Positions 7,673-15,608 of a DNA stretch of 64,000 nt are shown in pieces. The position numbers and the translations under genes were made by a program. Source of the DNA: Exiguobacterium sp. s124 (GTDB lineage Bacteria; Bacillota; Bacilli; Exiguobacteriales; Exiguobacteriaceae); contig NZ_JACSKH010000001.1 in assembly GCF_018617485.1 (NCBI RefSeq), positions 1,922,001 through 1,986,000 on the forward strand. Reading direction: 5' to 3'. The notes under the pieces were generated by a model. That model had not been told where the DNA came from and did not search any database. It saw nothing but the letters and a program-made list of their open reading frames with translations. The number at the start of each line of letters is the position of its first letter. The stretch's first letter is position 1.

Positions 7673-8420
7673 ATTGCTTCAAATAGCCTTGTGCTTTCAA
7701 GAAATCTTTGACGTCAAGACGCGTCGATTTTGACAACATGCGCCCCATCTGTCCGGTCCACGTATCCTTACGCGGGTTCGAGCCACGAACCATATAGTAA
7801 TCGTGGATCAAGGCATCGTAATCGGAAAGTGATTGTTTGATCCGTTCCGGATTCGCCTCGTATGTGTTCTCATGATAAACATGTTGGAATGGCAAGCGCG
7901 GTTTTTGATCCTCGACTGAAGCCGGTACACCGACGGCCATCCCGAAGAGCGGAATGACCCGTTCCGGTAACCCGAGCACTTCTTTGACCGCAAAGAGGTC
8001 GTTCCGAATGCCGCCGATATAACAGATGCCGAGTCCCATCGATTCTGCCGCCACTGCCGCATTTTGTGAAGCGAGTGCAGCGTCAATCACAGCGACCAAG
8101 AGTTTCTCGTCAGTCTCAAGTGTCGCCGACACTTCTGTTTCTTGCAGTTCACCAATCACTTCATGGCGATGCAAATCCGCACAAAAGACGAAAAAGTGAC
8201 CGTTCTCAACGACATAGGACTGGTTGCCCGCAATCTCGGCAAGTCGTTTCTTCTTCGCTTCATCGGTCACCCCGATGATGGAATAGGCTTGGATAAAGCT
8301 AGACGTCGATGCGCGTTGGGCGCTCTCAACGATGGTCTGGATTTGTCCATCTGTTAATGTCTCGTCCGTAAAGTCACGGACGGAACGGTGGTTCAATAAT
8401 GTCTCAATCACTTCGTTCAT
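7671..8420 (-). CDS. nfrA: NADPH-dependent FMN nitroreductase/oxidoreductase NfrA
   Basis: A 249-residue flavoprotein of the nitroreductase family; the length equals Bacillus subtilis NfrA. Visible are the FMN-binding start NHRSVRDFTDE (residues 11-21), ASTSSFIQAYSIIGV, AAVAAESMGLGICYIGGIRND (124-144) and HENTYEANPERI. NfrA uses NADPH to reduce FMN, nitro compounds and peroxide and is a stress protein in Bacillus. The start is supported by a GGGGGAAG site 5-9 bases upstream. It is a single-gene unit on the minus strand, with no clear regulatory site seen in front. Confidence 0.9.
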   Translation of the reverse strand: MNEVIETLLNHRSVRDFTDETLTDGQIQTIVESAQRASTSSFIQAYSIIGVTDEAKKKRLAEIAGNQSYVVENGHFFVFCADLHRHEVIGELQETEVSATLETDEKLLVAVIDAALASQNAAVAAESMGLGICYIGGIRNDLFAVKEVLGLPERVIPLFGMAVGVPASVEDQKPRLPFQHVYHENTYEANPERIKQSLSDYDALIHDYYMVRGSNPRKDTWTGQMGRMLSKSTRLDVKDFLKAQGYLKQ

Positions 8421-8589
8421 ACGTTCTTCCCCCTTTTTTCAATCTTGGCACAAGCTTTATGAATCCACAAATGAGAGGAATCTATCGGGCACATTTTGAA
8501 GGGGGACGCTCACTTCTTGTTTTCTTATGCTATCATTATAGACTACATAGAAAATACGGTAGCGTAACTTCGAATAAGGGGCGAGATAT

Positions 8590-9483
8590 ATGAAAAGAAT
8601 ACCATTTTACATTCCATTCCTGCTTGGGGTACTGCTCCTCTCCGGTTGTACGGATGCCGATGTGAGCGTCCCGACGTCGACTGAAGAAACCGTCGAAGAG
8701 GAACAGACACAAGAAAAACAGACAACCGAGACGCCTTCACCTGAACAGGAAGAAGATTTATTTGAAGGCTATACGAAAATCGAGGTCGATGGCGGTGATC
8801 AGTCCGGAACACGGGAAGCGAACGTTGTCGTCGATATCGGCTTCGGCGACCGAGAGTACTGGGCGTTCACGAACGAGCATGGTCAATTGATTCGTGTCAT
8901 TGCTGATGAAATCACCCTCCAAGACGATGAGACCGAAGACGTCAATTCTTCTGGTCGTTATTATTCAGACGAGGCAAAGGTTCCGGGCGTCGAAGACCCG
9001 AACCTCGATGAAGGTCACATTATTGCCGATTCCCTCGGAGGTGTCTCGAATGCCTATAACATCACCCCACAAAACAGTGCACTCAATCGCTATGGGGATC
9101 AGGCGTTCATGGAAGACGTCATCCGAAAAGCAGGCGGGGCGAAAGACTTCGAGGCCGTCATCACCTATCCGAACACGACGACCCAGATTCCTTCCCGCTA
9201 CCAGTACACGTATACCGTACGAGGCAATACAGTGACGGATACGTATGATAACGTGGACCCGGAGGAAGTGAACGAATCGCTCGGATTGACGGATGATTCG
9301 CCACCTGCAGTGACGACGGAGCCGGTCGAGGAACGAGAATTATCCGATATCGACCTTGACGGAAACGGACAAGTGACGATCAAAGAAGCAAAAAATGCCG
9401 GATTCGAGATGCCCATCACACGTGACCATTGGTTGTATCAGTATATGGACGACCGAGACGGTGACGGGATGGTCGGTGAATAA
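8590..9483 (+). CDS. Secreted lipoprotein with DNA/RNA non-specific endonuclease domain and EF-hand-like tail
   Basis: A 297-residue protein with a lipoprotein signal (lipobox LSGC, Cys20), then an acidic, Thr- and Glu-rich linker to about residue 58. The middle domain (about 58-220) matches the NucA/Endonuclease_NS_2 type: DEGHIIADSLGG with the catalytic His, then NAYNITPQNSALNR. The C-terminus has two calcium-loop-like segments, DIDLDGNGQVTIKE and DRDGDGMVGE, the second at the very end. It probably degrades nucleic acid at the cell surface for nutrition or biofilm turnover and may depend on Ca. No immunity gene lies beside it, so a toxin role is unlikely. The start has an AAGGGGCGAG site. 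Confidence 0.82.
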   Translation: MKRIPFYIPFLLGVLLLSGCTDADVSVPTSTEETVEEEQTQEKQTTETPSPEQEEDLFEGYTKIEVDGGDQSGTREANVVVDIGFGDREYWAFTNEHGQLIRVIADEITLQDDETEDVNSSGRYYSDEAKVPGVEDPNLDEGHIIADSLGGVSNAYNITPQNSALNRYGDQAFMEDVIRKAGGAKDFEAVITYPNTTTQIPSRYQYTYTVRGNTVTDTYDNVDPEEVNESLGLTDDSPPAVTTEPVEERELSDIDLDGNGQVTIKEAKNAGFEMPITRDHWLYQYMDDRDGDGMVGE

Positions 9484-9495
9484 CGACGATAGACG

Positions 9496-9526
9496 AGACG
9501 TTTCTCCATGTGAGAGGCGTCTTTTT
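9496..9526 (+). terminator. Terminator after the lipoprotein nuclease
   Basis: An 11-bp stem AGACGTTTCTC/GAGAGGCGTCT (two G-U pairs, 5-base loop) followed by TTTT. Confidence 0.8.
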
Positions 9527-9532
9527 GCATAC

Positions 9533-9557
9533 AAAAAACCGCGGTACGTGACCGCGG
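9533..9557 (-). terminator. Terminator of katA
   Basis: CCGCGGT-N5-ACCGCGG, followed on the minus strand by a run of six T. Confidence 0.85.
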
Positions 9558-9565
9558 CTACTCGT

Positions 9566-11035
9566 TTAGTTCGACATTTGGTTCAAGAATGGTGCAAGAT
9601 CAACGTTCAACTCGTTTGAGAGACGCTCCCCGAGTTCGCGGTCTGCACGATAGAAGTTACAGATCAAGAGGAGAACCGTCTTCTCATGACGAACTTCTTT
9701 GATGTGCGCAACGAGGTTACGGATGAGCGCGTCCTTCTCTTCCTGAGAATAACGACGATATACCTCTCCAGCCTGACCAAAATCGTTTGTCTTCTCAATC
9801 TTCTGACGCCCCGTCACACCTGTGATCGGTTGCGGCGTCTCGATATAATCCGCATTCGGCTTCGGTGCATCTTCATAACGGTTCGGCTCATAGTTGACTG
9901 AACTCGTCTGTTGCTTGAACGGCATCGCTCCGTCACGCTGGTTGTTCGCGACTTGGGCAAACGGACAGTTGATCGGAAGTTGAAGGTAGTTCGGTCCGAT
10001 GCGGTGACGTTGCGTATCCGAATACGAGAAGAGACGTCCTTGAAGCATCTTGTCTTCCGACGGCTGGATTCCTGGGACGAGAACACCTGGGTTAAAGCCG
10101 ACAGACTCTGTCTCCGCGAAGAAGTTATCGACATTCTTGTTGAGTGTCATCGTTCCGACCAATTGGTACGGGATGACGTCTTCGAACCAATCTTTCGTCG
10201 CATCGAGTGGGTCGAAGTCAAAGTTGTCCATGTCCGCCGGATCTAAAATCTGTACGTACAGATCCCATTCCGGATAGTCTCCATTTTCAATCGCGTTGAA
10301 CAAATCACGTGTCGCGTGGTTGAAGTCTTCCGCTTGAATTTTCGCAGCTTCTTCCATCGATAAGTTTTGAACACCTTGCTTCGGTACCCAGCGCATCTTT
10401 ATGTACACCGTGTTTCCGAATTCATTCACCCATTTGAAAGAATGGACGGATGACCCGCGCATATGGCGATACGATGCCGGGATACCTTCATCACTGAACA
10501 AATGAAGAAGCATGTTCGTCGATTCTGGCGTGAGTGACATGAAGTCGAAGAAGCGGTCCGGGTCCTGAAGGTTCGTTTGTGGATCCGGTTTGAGCGAGTG
10601 AATCACGTCCGGGAATTTAATCGCGTCACGGATGAAGAACACTGGTAAGTTGTTTCCAACGAAATCATAGTTCCCTTCTTCCGTGTAAAACTTGACGGCG
10701 AAACCACGTGGGTCACGAAGCGTCTCTGGTGAACCTAAACCGTGAATGACGGTAGAGAAACGCGCAAAGACAGGTGTCTCTTGTCCCTCTTCTTGCAAGA
10801 ATGCTGCTTTTGTATATCGTTTCATACTATTTTTTACAGTGAAGACACCATGCGCCCCTGCCCCTCTCGCGTGAACGACACGTTCTGGTACACGTTCACG
10901 ATCGAAATGCGCTAATTTCTCAATTAGTTGGTAGTCTTCGAGAAGCGTCGGGCCCCGACGACCCGCAGTGATGGAGTTGGCGTTATCCCCGATTGGTGCG
11001 CCTTGGTTAGTAGTTAGTTGACGATGTTGATCCAT
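9566..11035 (-). CDS. katA: Monofunctional haem catalase
   Basis: A 489-residue clade-3-size catalase that breaks down hydrogen peroxide. It shows the active-site region ERVVHARGAGAHG with His55, the Asn region GNNLPVFFIRDAIKFPD, and the haem-ligand helix GRLFSYSDTQRHRIGPNY with the proximal Tyr. The ATG at 11035 is used rather than the one at 11050, because GGGAGG lies 7 bases before it. Two PerR-like boxes stand in the promoter, so induction by peroxide is expected, as for katA of Bacillus subtilis. Confidence 0.96.
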   Translation of the reverse strand: MDQHRQLTTNQGAPIGDNANSITAGRRGPTLLEDYQLIEKLAHFDRERVPERVVHARGAGAHGVFTVKNSMKRYTKAAFLQEEGQETPVFARFSTVIHGLGSPETLRDPRGFAVKFYTEEGNYDFVGNNLPVFFIRDAIKFPDVIHSLKPDPQTNLQDPDRFFDFMSLTPESTNMLLHLFSDEGIPASYRHMRGSSVHSFKWVNEFGNTVYIKMRWVPKQGVQNLSMEEAAKIQAEDFNHATRDLFNAIENGDYPEWDLYVQILDPADMDNFDFDPLDATKDWFEDVIPYQLVGTMTLNKNVDNFFAETESVGFNPGVLVPGIQPSEDKMLQGRLFSYSDTQRHRIGPNYLQLPINCPFAQVANNQRDGAMPFKQQTSSVNYEPNRYEDAPKPNADYIETPQPITGVTGRQKIEKTNDFGQAGEVYRRYSQEEKDALIRNLVAHIKEVRHEKTVLLLICNFYRADRELGERLSNELNVDLAPFLNQMSN

Positions 11036-11053
11036 ATGATTGCCTCCCATTAT

Positions 11054-11068
11054 TTATAATCATTACAA
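11054..11068. promoter_or_regulatory. PerR box 1 of katA
   Basis: TTATAATCATTACAA matches the PerR consensus TTATAATNATTATAA in 14 of 15 positions. It lies between the katA promoter and its ribosome binding site. Confidence 0.8.
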
Positions 11069-11073
11069 TCTTG

Positions 11074-11102
11074 ATATTAATAAAACATTAGAATGATTAC
11101 AA
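11074..11102 (-). promoter_or_regulatory. katA promoter with PerR box 2
   Basis: On the minus strand, TTGTAA (-35) and TAATAT (-10) are 17 bases apart. The second PerR-like box TTAGAATGATTACAA (11088-11102, 13 of 15 positions) overlaps the -35. Two boxes about 34 bases apart, centre to centre, would place bound PerR on the same face of the helix, roughly three turns apart. Confidence 0.65.
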
Positions 11103-11133
11103 ATAAAAAGCTCGTGAATCACGAACTTTTTTT
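11103..11133 (-). terminator. Terminator overlapping the 3' end of the 11119-11715 gene
   Basis: AGTTCGTG/CACGAGCT (one G-U pair) with a 3-base loop; the TGA stop of the gene starts in the loop. T-rich sequence follows on the minus strand. It lies directly beside PerR box 2. Confidence 0.65.
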
Positions 11134-11715
11134 CATGTGTCTCTTTTGTTTGGATTTTTCACGTTGATGAAGGGTGACGACGAAAAATGCGGCGAGCACT
11201 CCTCCGAGTGAACCGGCGATGATGTCGACCATTGTATCGTCGTTCCCGTTCCCTTGCATCGTCGTGTTCAAAACGACATCAGATGTGAATTCATACATCT
11301 CCCAAAGCGCCGCTCCTGCCATTGAGAAGACGACGATATAGACGAATAAAAATCGTTTCGGAATCTCGGTCCGAATGTCGTCATCGAGCCGGGAGAAGAA
11401 GTCGAACCCTAAGAATGCAAGAAAGATACCACTCAAGAGATGAAGGAACGTGTCCCACCAGCCGTTTCCGTACAATCCGACGATGGACCCTAAATACTGT
11501 GAGGCAAACAAGAACAGGATATATGCTACCTTCATCTTGCTATCGAGTTCTGTTTTAAACGTCTTTTCAATGAAAAACGGGATGAGACCTGAGATGATGC
11601 CTGCCCCCGCCACACTCGCGTCGAACCATGATTCTTCAATGATCGATGTGACAAGCATGACCGCCATGAATAAGACGAATCCGAACTCAAGGATGCGTCC
11701 TTTCGTAAGCTTCAT
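11119..11715 (-). CDS. Polytopic membrane protein, DUF2238/YjdF-like
   Basis: A 198-residue protein with about five to six hydrophobic segments. Conserved-looking polar sites lie in or beside the helices: WWDTFLHLLSG (about 85-95), ALWEMYEFTSD (about 138-148) and DTMVDIIAGSLGG (about 161-173). This spacing of H, E and D residues resembles DUF2238 membrane proteins, whose role is unknown. The C-terminus is a basic tail (KSKQKRHMKKSS). The start has a weak AAGGCGA site. Between katA and a LexA-controlled gene, but with its own terminator. Confidence 0.65.
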   Translation of the reverse strand: MKLTKGRILEFGFVLFMAVMLVTSIIEESWFDASVAGAGIISGLIPFFIEKTFKTELDSKMKVAYILFLFASQYLGSIVGLYGNGWWDTFLHLLSGIFLAFLGFDFFSRLDDDIRTEIPKRFLFVYIVVFSMAGAALWEMYEFTSDVVLNTTMQGNGNDDTMVDIIAGSLGGVLAAFFVVTLHQREKSKQKRHMKKSS

Positions 11716-11811
11716 GATACTTCGCCTTCTTTCATTTAATTTATTCTCTATAATCTCTATTCCCGACTCTCAATCGTGTTCAACCTACACAATGGAAGTT
11801 CGATGACTCGA

Positions 11812-11840
11812 TTGCATTAAACGAACATATGTTCTATAAT
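11812..11840 (+). promoter_or_regulatory. SigA promoter with a LexA (SOS) box in its spacer
   Basis: TTGCAT (11812-11817) and TATAAT (11835-11840) are exactly 17 bases apart. The spacer ends in CGAACATATGTTCT; GAACATATGTTC at 11823-11834 is a perfect dyad and fits the Bacillus LexA consensus CGAACRNRYGTTYC in 13 of 14 positions. A repressor bound here would cover the promoter. Confidence 0.8.
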
Positions 11841-11870
11841 TAATATTATGAATCCGAGGAGGAACTTGCT

Positions 11871-12284
11871 ATGCCGATCAATCCGTATCTCAACTTTAAC
11901 GGGAATTGCCGCGACGCCGTGAACTTCTATGCCAATGTGTTTAATCATGCCACTCCAGACATCATGACGTTCGGTGACCAACCCGGTCCAGATGGTCAAC
12001 CGGTCCCGAGTGAAATGGCTGATCTCGTGTTGCATACCCGACTATCGATTCACGGCTCATCACTCATGTTCTCTGATGCCATGCCTGACGGACCGGTCAA
12101 CTTTGGCGATAACGTCACGCTCGCCGTCGTCACGGATGACCTTGATGCCATCCATCGCGAGTTCGATGCACTAGCCGTGAACGGACGTGTCTTGATGCCG
12201 CTCCAAGAAACGTTTTGGAGCAAGGCGTACGGCATGCTCGAAGACCAGTTCGGTGTGCAGTGGCAGTTCAGCCACGAAGCGTAA
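11871..12284 (+). CDS. VOC (PhnB/glyoxalase-fold) family protein under a LexA-type promoter
   Basis: A 137-residue protein of the vicinal-oxygen-chelate superfamily, PhnB/3-demethylubiquinone-methyltransferase-like subgroup. The N-terminal signature is PYLNFNGNCRDAVNFYANVF (residues 5-24), with LVLHTRLSIHGSSLMFSD (about 51-68) and MLEDQFGVQWQF at the end. Members bind metals or small hydrophobic ligands; none of the strict glyoxalase I ligands can be assigned with confidence. What stands out is its control: a strong promoter with a near-perfect LexA box. That suggests a DNA-damage-induced role, perhaps binding a drug as bleomycin-resistance VOC proteins do; this is inference. The ATG has an ideal GAGGAGG site. 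Confidence 0.85.
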   Translation: MPINPYLNFNGNCRDAVNFYANVFNHATPDIMTFGDQPGPDGQPVPSEMADLVLHTRLSIHGSSLMFSDAMPDGPVNFGDNVTLAVVTDDLDAIHREFDALAVNGRVLMPLQETFWSKAYGMLEDQFGVQWQFSHEA

Positions 12285-12290
12285 CGACAA

Positions 12291-12321
12291 AAATCCCCGA
12301 TTCGTCAAGAATCGGGGATTT
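12291..12321. terminator. Shared bidirectional terminator
   Basis: AAATCCCCGATTC and its exact complement, 5-base loop, between the convergent VOC gene and the yqeM end. Confidence 0.88.
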
Positions 12322-12323
12322 GC

Positions 12324-13049
12324 TTATTTCTGGGCTACGAAGAAGATACGCTCAGCATCCGCTCCTGGTGCATGTTCGGTGAAATCAGATGTAACCGATT
12401 TGACGTGGAACCCGGCACCAATCAACCATTGCATGTACTGCCCTGGTTCATACGTCCGTTGTTCGTGCGTCTCCTCGATCCGTTCGTACGTCCCGTCTTC
12501 AATCGCGACGAAGAACGTCAAATCATGAACGACCGAAAGCGGAGCTTCTCCCGGATCGGCAAACCAGATATACGAGCAGTCTTCCCCGTTTGACGCGTAC
12601 GTCTTTTGGTTGAAGAGCGTCTGCATCTTATTCGGGGCATGGACATCAAAGATGAACAGCCCACCTGGTTTGAGTTGGTTGTAGACGGATTCGAACGTGT
12701 CAATCACGTCTGCCTCATCCTGAAGATAGCAAAGTGAGTCACAGAGGATCGTCACCGCATCGACCGGTTCCGGTAGTTCCAACTCACGCATATCTTGTTC
12801 CCAAAGCGGCAACTCGATTTCTGCTTCAAGTGCCTTTTCTTGTGCGACTTCGAGCATCGACTCCGATAAGTCGATCCCCATGACGTCGTAATGTTCGGCG
12901 AGGCGGATCGTCGCCGACCCTGTCCCGCATCCGACATCCGCGAGTGTCGCGCCATCTTCGACGTGACGACGCACGAAAGCGACCCACTCATCATACGGCG
13001 CGTCTTTCATCAACTCGTCGTATACATAGGCGAATCCTTCGTATGCCAT
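12324..13049 (-). CDS. yqeM: Class I SAM-dependent methyltransferase (YqeM)
   Basis: A 241-residue Rossmann-fold methyltransferase. Motif I is LADVGCGTGSATIRLAE (about residues 36-52), the acidic post-I residue is in VMGIDLSESML, and motif IV-like sequence is DAVTILCDSLCYL. It is the last gene of the yqe block, in the same place as yqeM of Bacillus subtilis; its ATG overlaps the rsfS stop codon by one base (TAATG). The substrate is not known in Bacillus. Confidence 0.85.
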   Translation of the reverse strand: MAYEGFAYVYDELMKDAPYDEWVAFVRRHVEDGATLADVGCGTGSATIRLAEHYDVMGIDLSESMLEVAQEKALEAEIELPLWEQDMRELELPEPVDAVTILCDSLCYLQDEADVIDTFESVYNQLKPGGLFIFDVHAPNKMQTLFNQKTYASNGEDCSYIWFADPGEAPLSVVHDLTFFVAIEDGTYERIEETHEQRTYEPGQYMQWLIGAGFHVKSVTSDFTEHAPGADAERIFFVAQK

Positions 13050-13396
13050 TAGCCGACTTCCACTTCGACGTGCGGCGCGTCAGCCCACAATTTCTCTAGG
13101 TTGTAGTAATCACGGTCGTCGCGGTGGAAAATGTGGACAACGACGTTCTCAAGGTCAGCAAGTACCCAACGCGCTGTATCCATTCCTTCAAACTTATGAA
13201 GTGGCAAGTTATTTTCGCCAGCGACGTCTTTGATTTCACGCGCGATCGCTTCAACTTGTTTCTCCGAGTTCCCGTGACAGATGACGAAATAATCCGCAAT
13301 TGGCGAGATACCTTCCATGTCGAGTACGACGATTTCCTCGGCACGTTTATCGTCAGCCGCTTTCACAATCAATTCTAATTCTTCTCTTGCAGTCAT
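13049..13396 (-). CDS. rsfS: Ribosomal silencing factor RsfS
   Basis: A 115-residue protein of the RsfS/Iojap/YbeB family, which binds uL14 on the large ribosomal subunit and blocks subunit joining. Family sequence is plain: IVVLDMEGISPIADYFVICHG (about residues 22-42), then HKFEGMDTARWVLADLENVVVHIF and the end DYYNLEKLWADAPHVE. Its normal place is between yqeK and yqeM, as here. The ATG at 13396 has a GGAGGG site. Confidence 0.95.
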   Translation of the reverse strand: MTAREELELIVKAADDKRAEEIVVLDMEGISPIADYFVICHGNSEKQVEAIAREIKDVAGENNLPLHKFEGMDTARWVLADLENVVVHIFHRDDRDYYNLEKLWADAPHVEVEVG

Positions 13397-13406
13397 ATTG
13401 ACCCTC

Positions 13407-13964
13407 CTAAGGTGTATTCACAAAATCATTATACGTATCAATCGTCAGTGGAAAAATCCGCACCGACTTCTTCAATAAAAATTCAATCGTTTGGCGCAGT
13501 GTTGCGACAACCGCCGCTTCGAGCGATTGAGCTGCTTCTGCTCGCAGGCGATCAACTCCCGGGTAATTCCGATTCGGTTCGATGGCATCGGCCACAAATA
13601 GGATTTGATCGAGACGAGACATCCCTGGCTCTCCCGTCGTATGGTTCCGAATCGCAGAGAGCACCGCTTCATCGAGGTCGTATTGACGAGCCAGCAAGAC
13701 GGCTCCGACCGGCGCATGCAACAACTCGTCCCCGTATTCAAGAAGAGCTGAATCCAGTCCTTCTTCGATGACGACTTGACGCATTTCTTCGGTGTCAACA
13801 TATTTTGCATAGTCGTGAAGCATTGCAGCAAGACGGGCCTGTTCGACGTTCTCGCCGTACTGAATCGCCATTCGCTCCGCTGTCTCAACAACACCGAGCG
13901 TATGGATATAGCGTTTTTCCGGTAGCGTTCGTTTAATCAACTCGTGCGCTTCTTCAAACGTCAT
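13407..13964 (-). CDS. yqeK: HD-domain protein YqeK (Ap4A hydrolase type)
   Basis: A 185-residue HD-domain hydrolase. The metal-binding residues can be read in RYIHTLGVVETAERMA (His of the first motif), AAMLHDYAKY (HD pair, about residue 49), HAPVGAVLLARQY and RNHTTGEPGMSRLDQILFVAD. YqeK proteins of Bacillota split symmetrical diadenosine tetraphosphate, an alarmone-like dinucleotide. It overlaps nadD by 11 bases, as in other Bacillales. Confidence 0.92.
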   Translation of the reverse strand: MTFEEAHELIKRTLPEKRYIHTLGVVETAERMAIQYGENVEQARLAAMLHDYAKYVDTEEMRQVVIEEGLDSALLEYGDELLHAPVGAVLLARQYDLDEAVLSAIRNHTTGEPGMSRLDQILFVADAIEPNRNYPGVDRLRAEAAQSLEAAVVATLRQTIEFLLKKSVRIFPLTIDTYNDFVNTP

Positions 13965-14523
13965 ACAGCTTATGCTCCTTCACATACGTCTCGACCAAAG
14001 TCGGGACCAGATATTTGATGGACTTGCCACGCTTCGCCCGCTCCCGGATATCAGTAGACGAAATCTCAAGTTGCGGCATATCGATTGGACGAACGTCCGC
14101 CTTCTCCGGAATCAAGTAACGTGTCCCGGGACGGGCGACCGCACCGAACGTGACGAGACCGATGAGCGTCTCATAGTCGTGCCACGATTCGAGTGCGACG
14201 AGCGAATCCGCTCCAATCAAGAAGTAGAACGTATCGTCTGGATGCCGTTCAATCAACCGCTTCATCGTCTCTACCGTGTAAGACGGTTCACTCCGTTCAA
14301 ACTCAATCAGGTTCAACTTGAAGTCTGACTGACCTTGAATGGCACGACGGGTCATCTCGATTCGATGGTCTGCCGAGCTGAATCCGACTTTATGTGGCGG
14401 AATCGCGGCCGGTAAAAACCAGACTTCATCGAGTTCAAGCTGTTCGCGAGCTTGTTCGGCAATCAATAGATGACCGAGATGCGGCGGGTCGAACGTGCCC
14501 CCCATCAAACCGATGCGGCTCAT
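13954..14523 (-). CDS. nadD: Nicotinate-nucleotide adenylyltransferase
   Basis: A 189-residue enzyme that joins nicotinate mononucleotide and ATP to deamido-NAD in NAD synthesis. Motifs: GGTFDPPHLGHLLIAEQA (residues 8-25) with the nucleotidyltransferase HxGH site, and the C-terminal ISSTDIRERAKRGKSIKYLVP with the SSTxxR signature. Start ATG overlaps the yhbY stop (ATGA). Normal length for the family. Confidence 0.96.
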   Translation of the reverse strand: MSRIGLMGGTFDPPHLGHLLIAEQAREQLELDEVWFLPAAIPPHKVGFSSADHRIEMTRRAIQGQSDFKLNLIEFERSEPSYTVETMKRLIERHPDDTFYFLIGADSLVALESWHDYETLIGLVTFGAVARPGTRYLIPEKADVRPIDMPQLEISSTDIRERAKRGKSIKYLVPTLVETYVKEHKLYDV

Positions 14524-14816
14524 GGGAGTTTGATTTGGCGATTTTCTTTCTCAGTCGCCTCTTTGTATAAGACGATGACTTTACCAATAACTTGAACGAC
14601 CTCAGCTCGTGTACCTTCTGACAACTCACCGGCCACGTCTTTTGGCGTGTCCATGCAGTTTTGAAGTACTTGAACTTTGATCAATTCGCGTTTCTCGAGT
14701 GCGTCCACGATATCTTTACACATCGCTTCGCTGACCCCATTCTTCCCAACTTGATAGATTGGTGAGAGATGGTGCGCTTCTGCGCGTAAAAAGCGTTTTT
14801 GTTTACCTGATAGCAT
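14520..14816 (-). CDS. yhbY: CRM-domain RNA-binding protein YhbY/YqeI
   Basis: A 98-residue protein made of one CRM domain, which binds the pre-50S ribosome. The start LSGKQKRFLRAEAHHLSPIYQVGKNGVSE includes the GxxG-type RNA-binding loop (VGKNG); ELIKVQVLQNC and VIGKVIVLYKEA follow. It is part of the conserved ribosome-assembly and metabolism block between aroE and nadD. Confidence 0.93.
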   Translation of the reverse strand: MLSGKQKRFLRAEAHHLSPIYQVGKNGVSEAMCKDIVDALEKRELIKVQVLQNCMDTPKDVAGELSEGTRAEVVQVIGKVIVLYKEATEKENRQIKLP

Positions 14817-14822
14817 AGTATA

Positions 14823-15608
14823 TTATTCCTCCAATAATCCTTCGATTAACTTTTTTCCGATGGTTTCGTCCGGTTTCACGCCCGTCCATTTCTCGAACGA
14901 GAGCGCGCCCTGACCGACGAACATGGCAACACCTGTCACAATTCTTGCTCCGCGACGTTTCGCTTCTTGAAGCATCGGGGTGACAAGTGGACGATATATG
15001 ATATCACAAACGACCGTGTTTTGTCGTAATCCTTCTAATGAAAGTGGTGTCGATCTCTCGTCCATCCCGACAGAAGTGGTCTGAATGATGACGTCATAGC
15101 GTGAGATGTCGACCTCGTCGAACGTCGTATAGGTAACGCCGAACGTGTTGGCGAGCTCTTTTGCCCGTTCAACTGTCCGATTGACGATTGATACCTGACG
15201 CGTCGGTAACGCCTGCACGATTCCACGTGCGGCACCGCCAGCACCGATGACAAGAACGTTCCCTGACCAATCCGTGAACGGCATCAATGCTTGGACGAGC
15301 CCGGCACCGTCTGTATTCGTTCCGACGAGGCGTCCGTCCCGCTTATACACCGTGTTGACGGCACCGGCCATCTTGGCAGCCTCGTCGAGCTCGTCGACAT
15401 AACGAACGACCGCTTCTTTGTATGGGATCGTTACGTTGAACCCGTCCCATTCGCCTTCCTGCATCGCTTCGAACAGGCGAGGCAGGTCGGTCTCCATCGC
15501 GTCAATGGCCTCATAACGCCCGAAAAGCCCAGACGCCCTCAACCACTGCTCGTGCAGTTGGGGAGAGAGCGAATGAGCAATCGGGTGGCCGATGACAGCC
15601 AGATTCAT
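14823..15608 (-). CDS. aroE: Shikimate dehydrogenase
   Basis: A 261-residue enzyme that reduces 3-dehydroshikimate to shikimate with NADPH, on the path to aromatic amino acids. Seen: the substrate-binding start AVIGHPIAHSLSPQLHEQW (residues 3-21), the catalytic Lys/Asp region NVTIPYKEAVVRYVDELDE, NTDGAGLV, the dinucleotide loop VIGAGGAARGI, and VTGVAMFVGQGALSFEKWTG. The ATG at 15608 overlaps the yqeH stop by four bases (ATGA), so it is chosen over a start further upstream. Confidence 0.95.
   Translation of the reverse strand: MNLAVIGHPIAHSLSPQLHEQWLRASGLFGRYEAIDAMETDLPRLFEAMQEGEWDGFNVTIPYKEAVVRYVDELDEAAKMAGAVNTVYKRDGRLVGTNTDGAGLVQALMPFTDWSGNVLVIGAGGAARGIVQALPTRQVSIVNRTVERAKELANTFGVTYTTFDEVDISRYDVIIQTTSVGMDERSTPLSLEGLRQNTVVCDIIYRPLVTPMLQEAKRRGARIVTGVAMFVGQGALSFEKWTGVKPDETIGKKLIEGLLEE

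Noticed and set aside
8590-9483. Secreted nuclease as part of a toxin-immunity or T7SS effector system
   Set aside because: It has a lipoprotein signal, no LXG/WXG or delivery domain, and no small immunity gene beside it.
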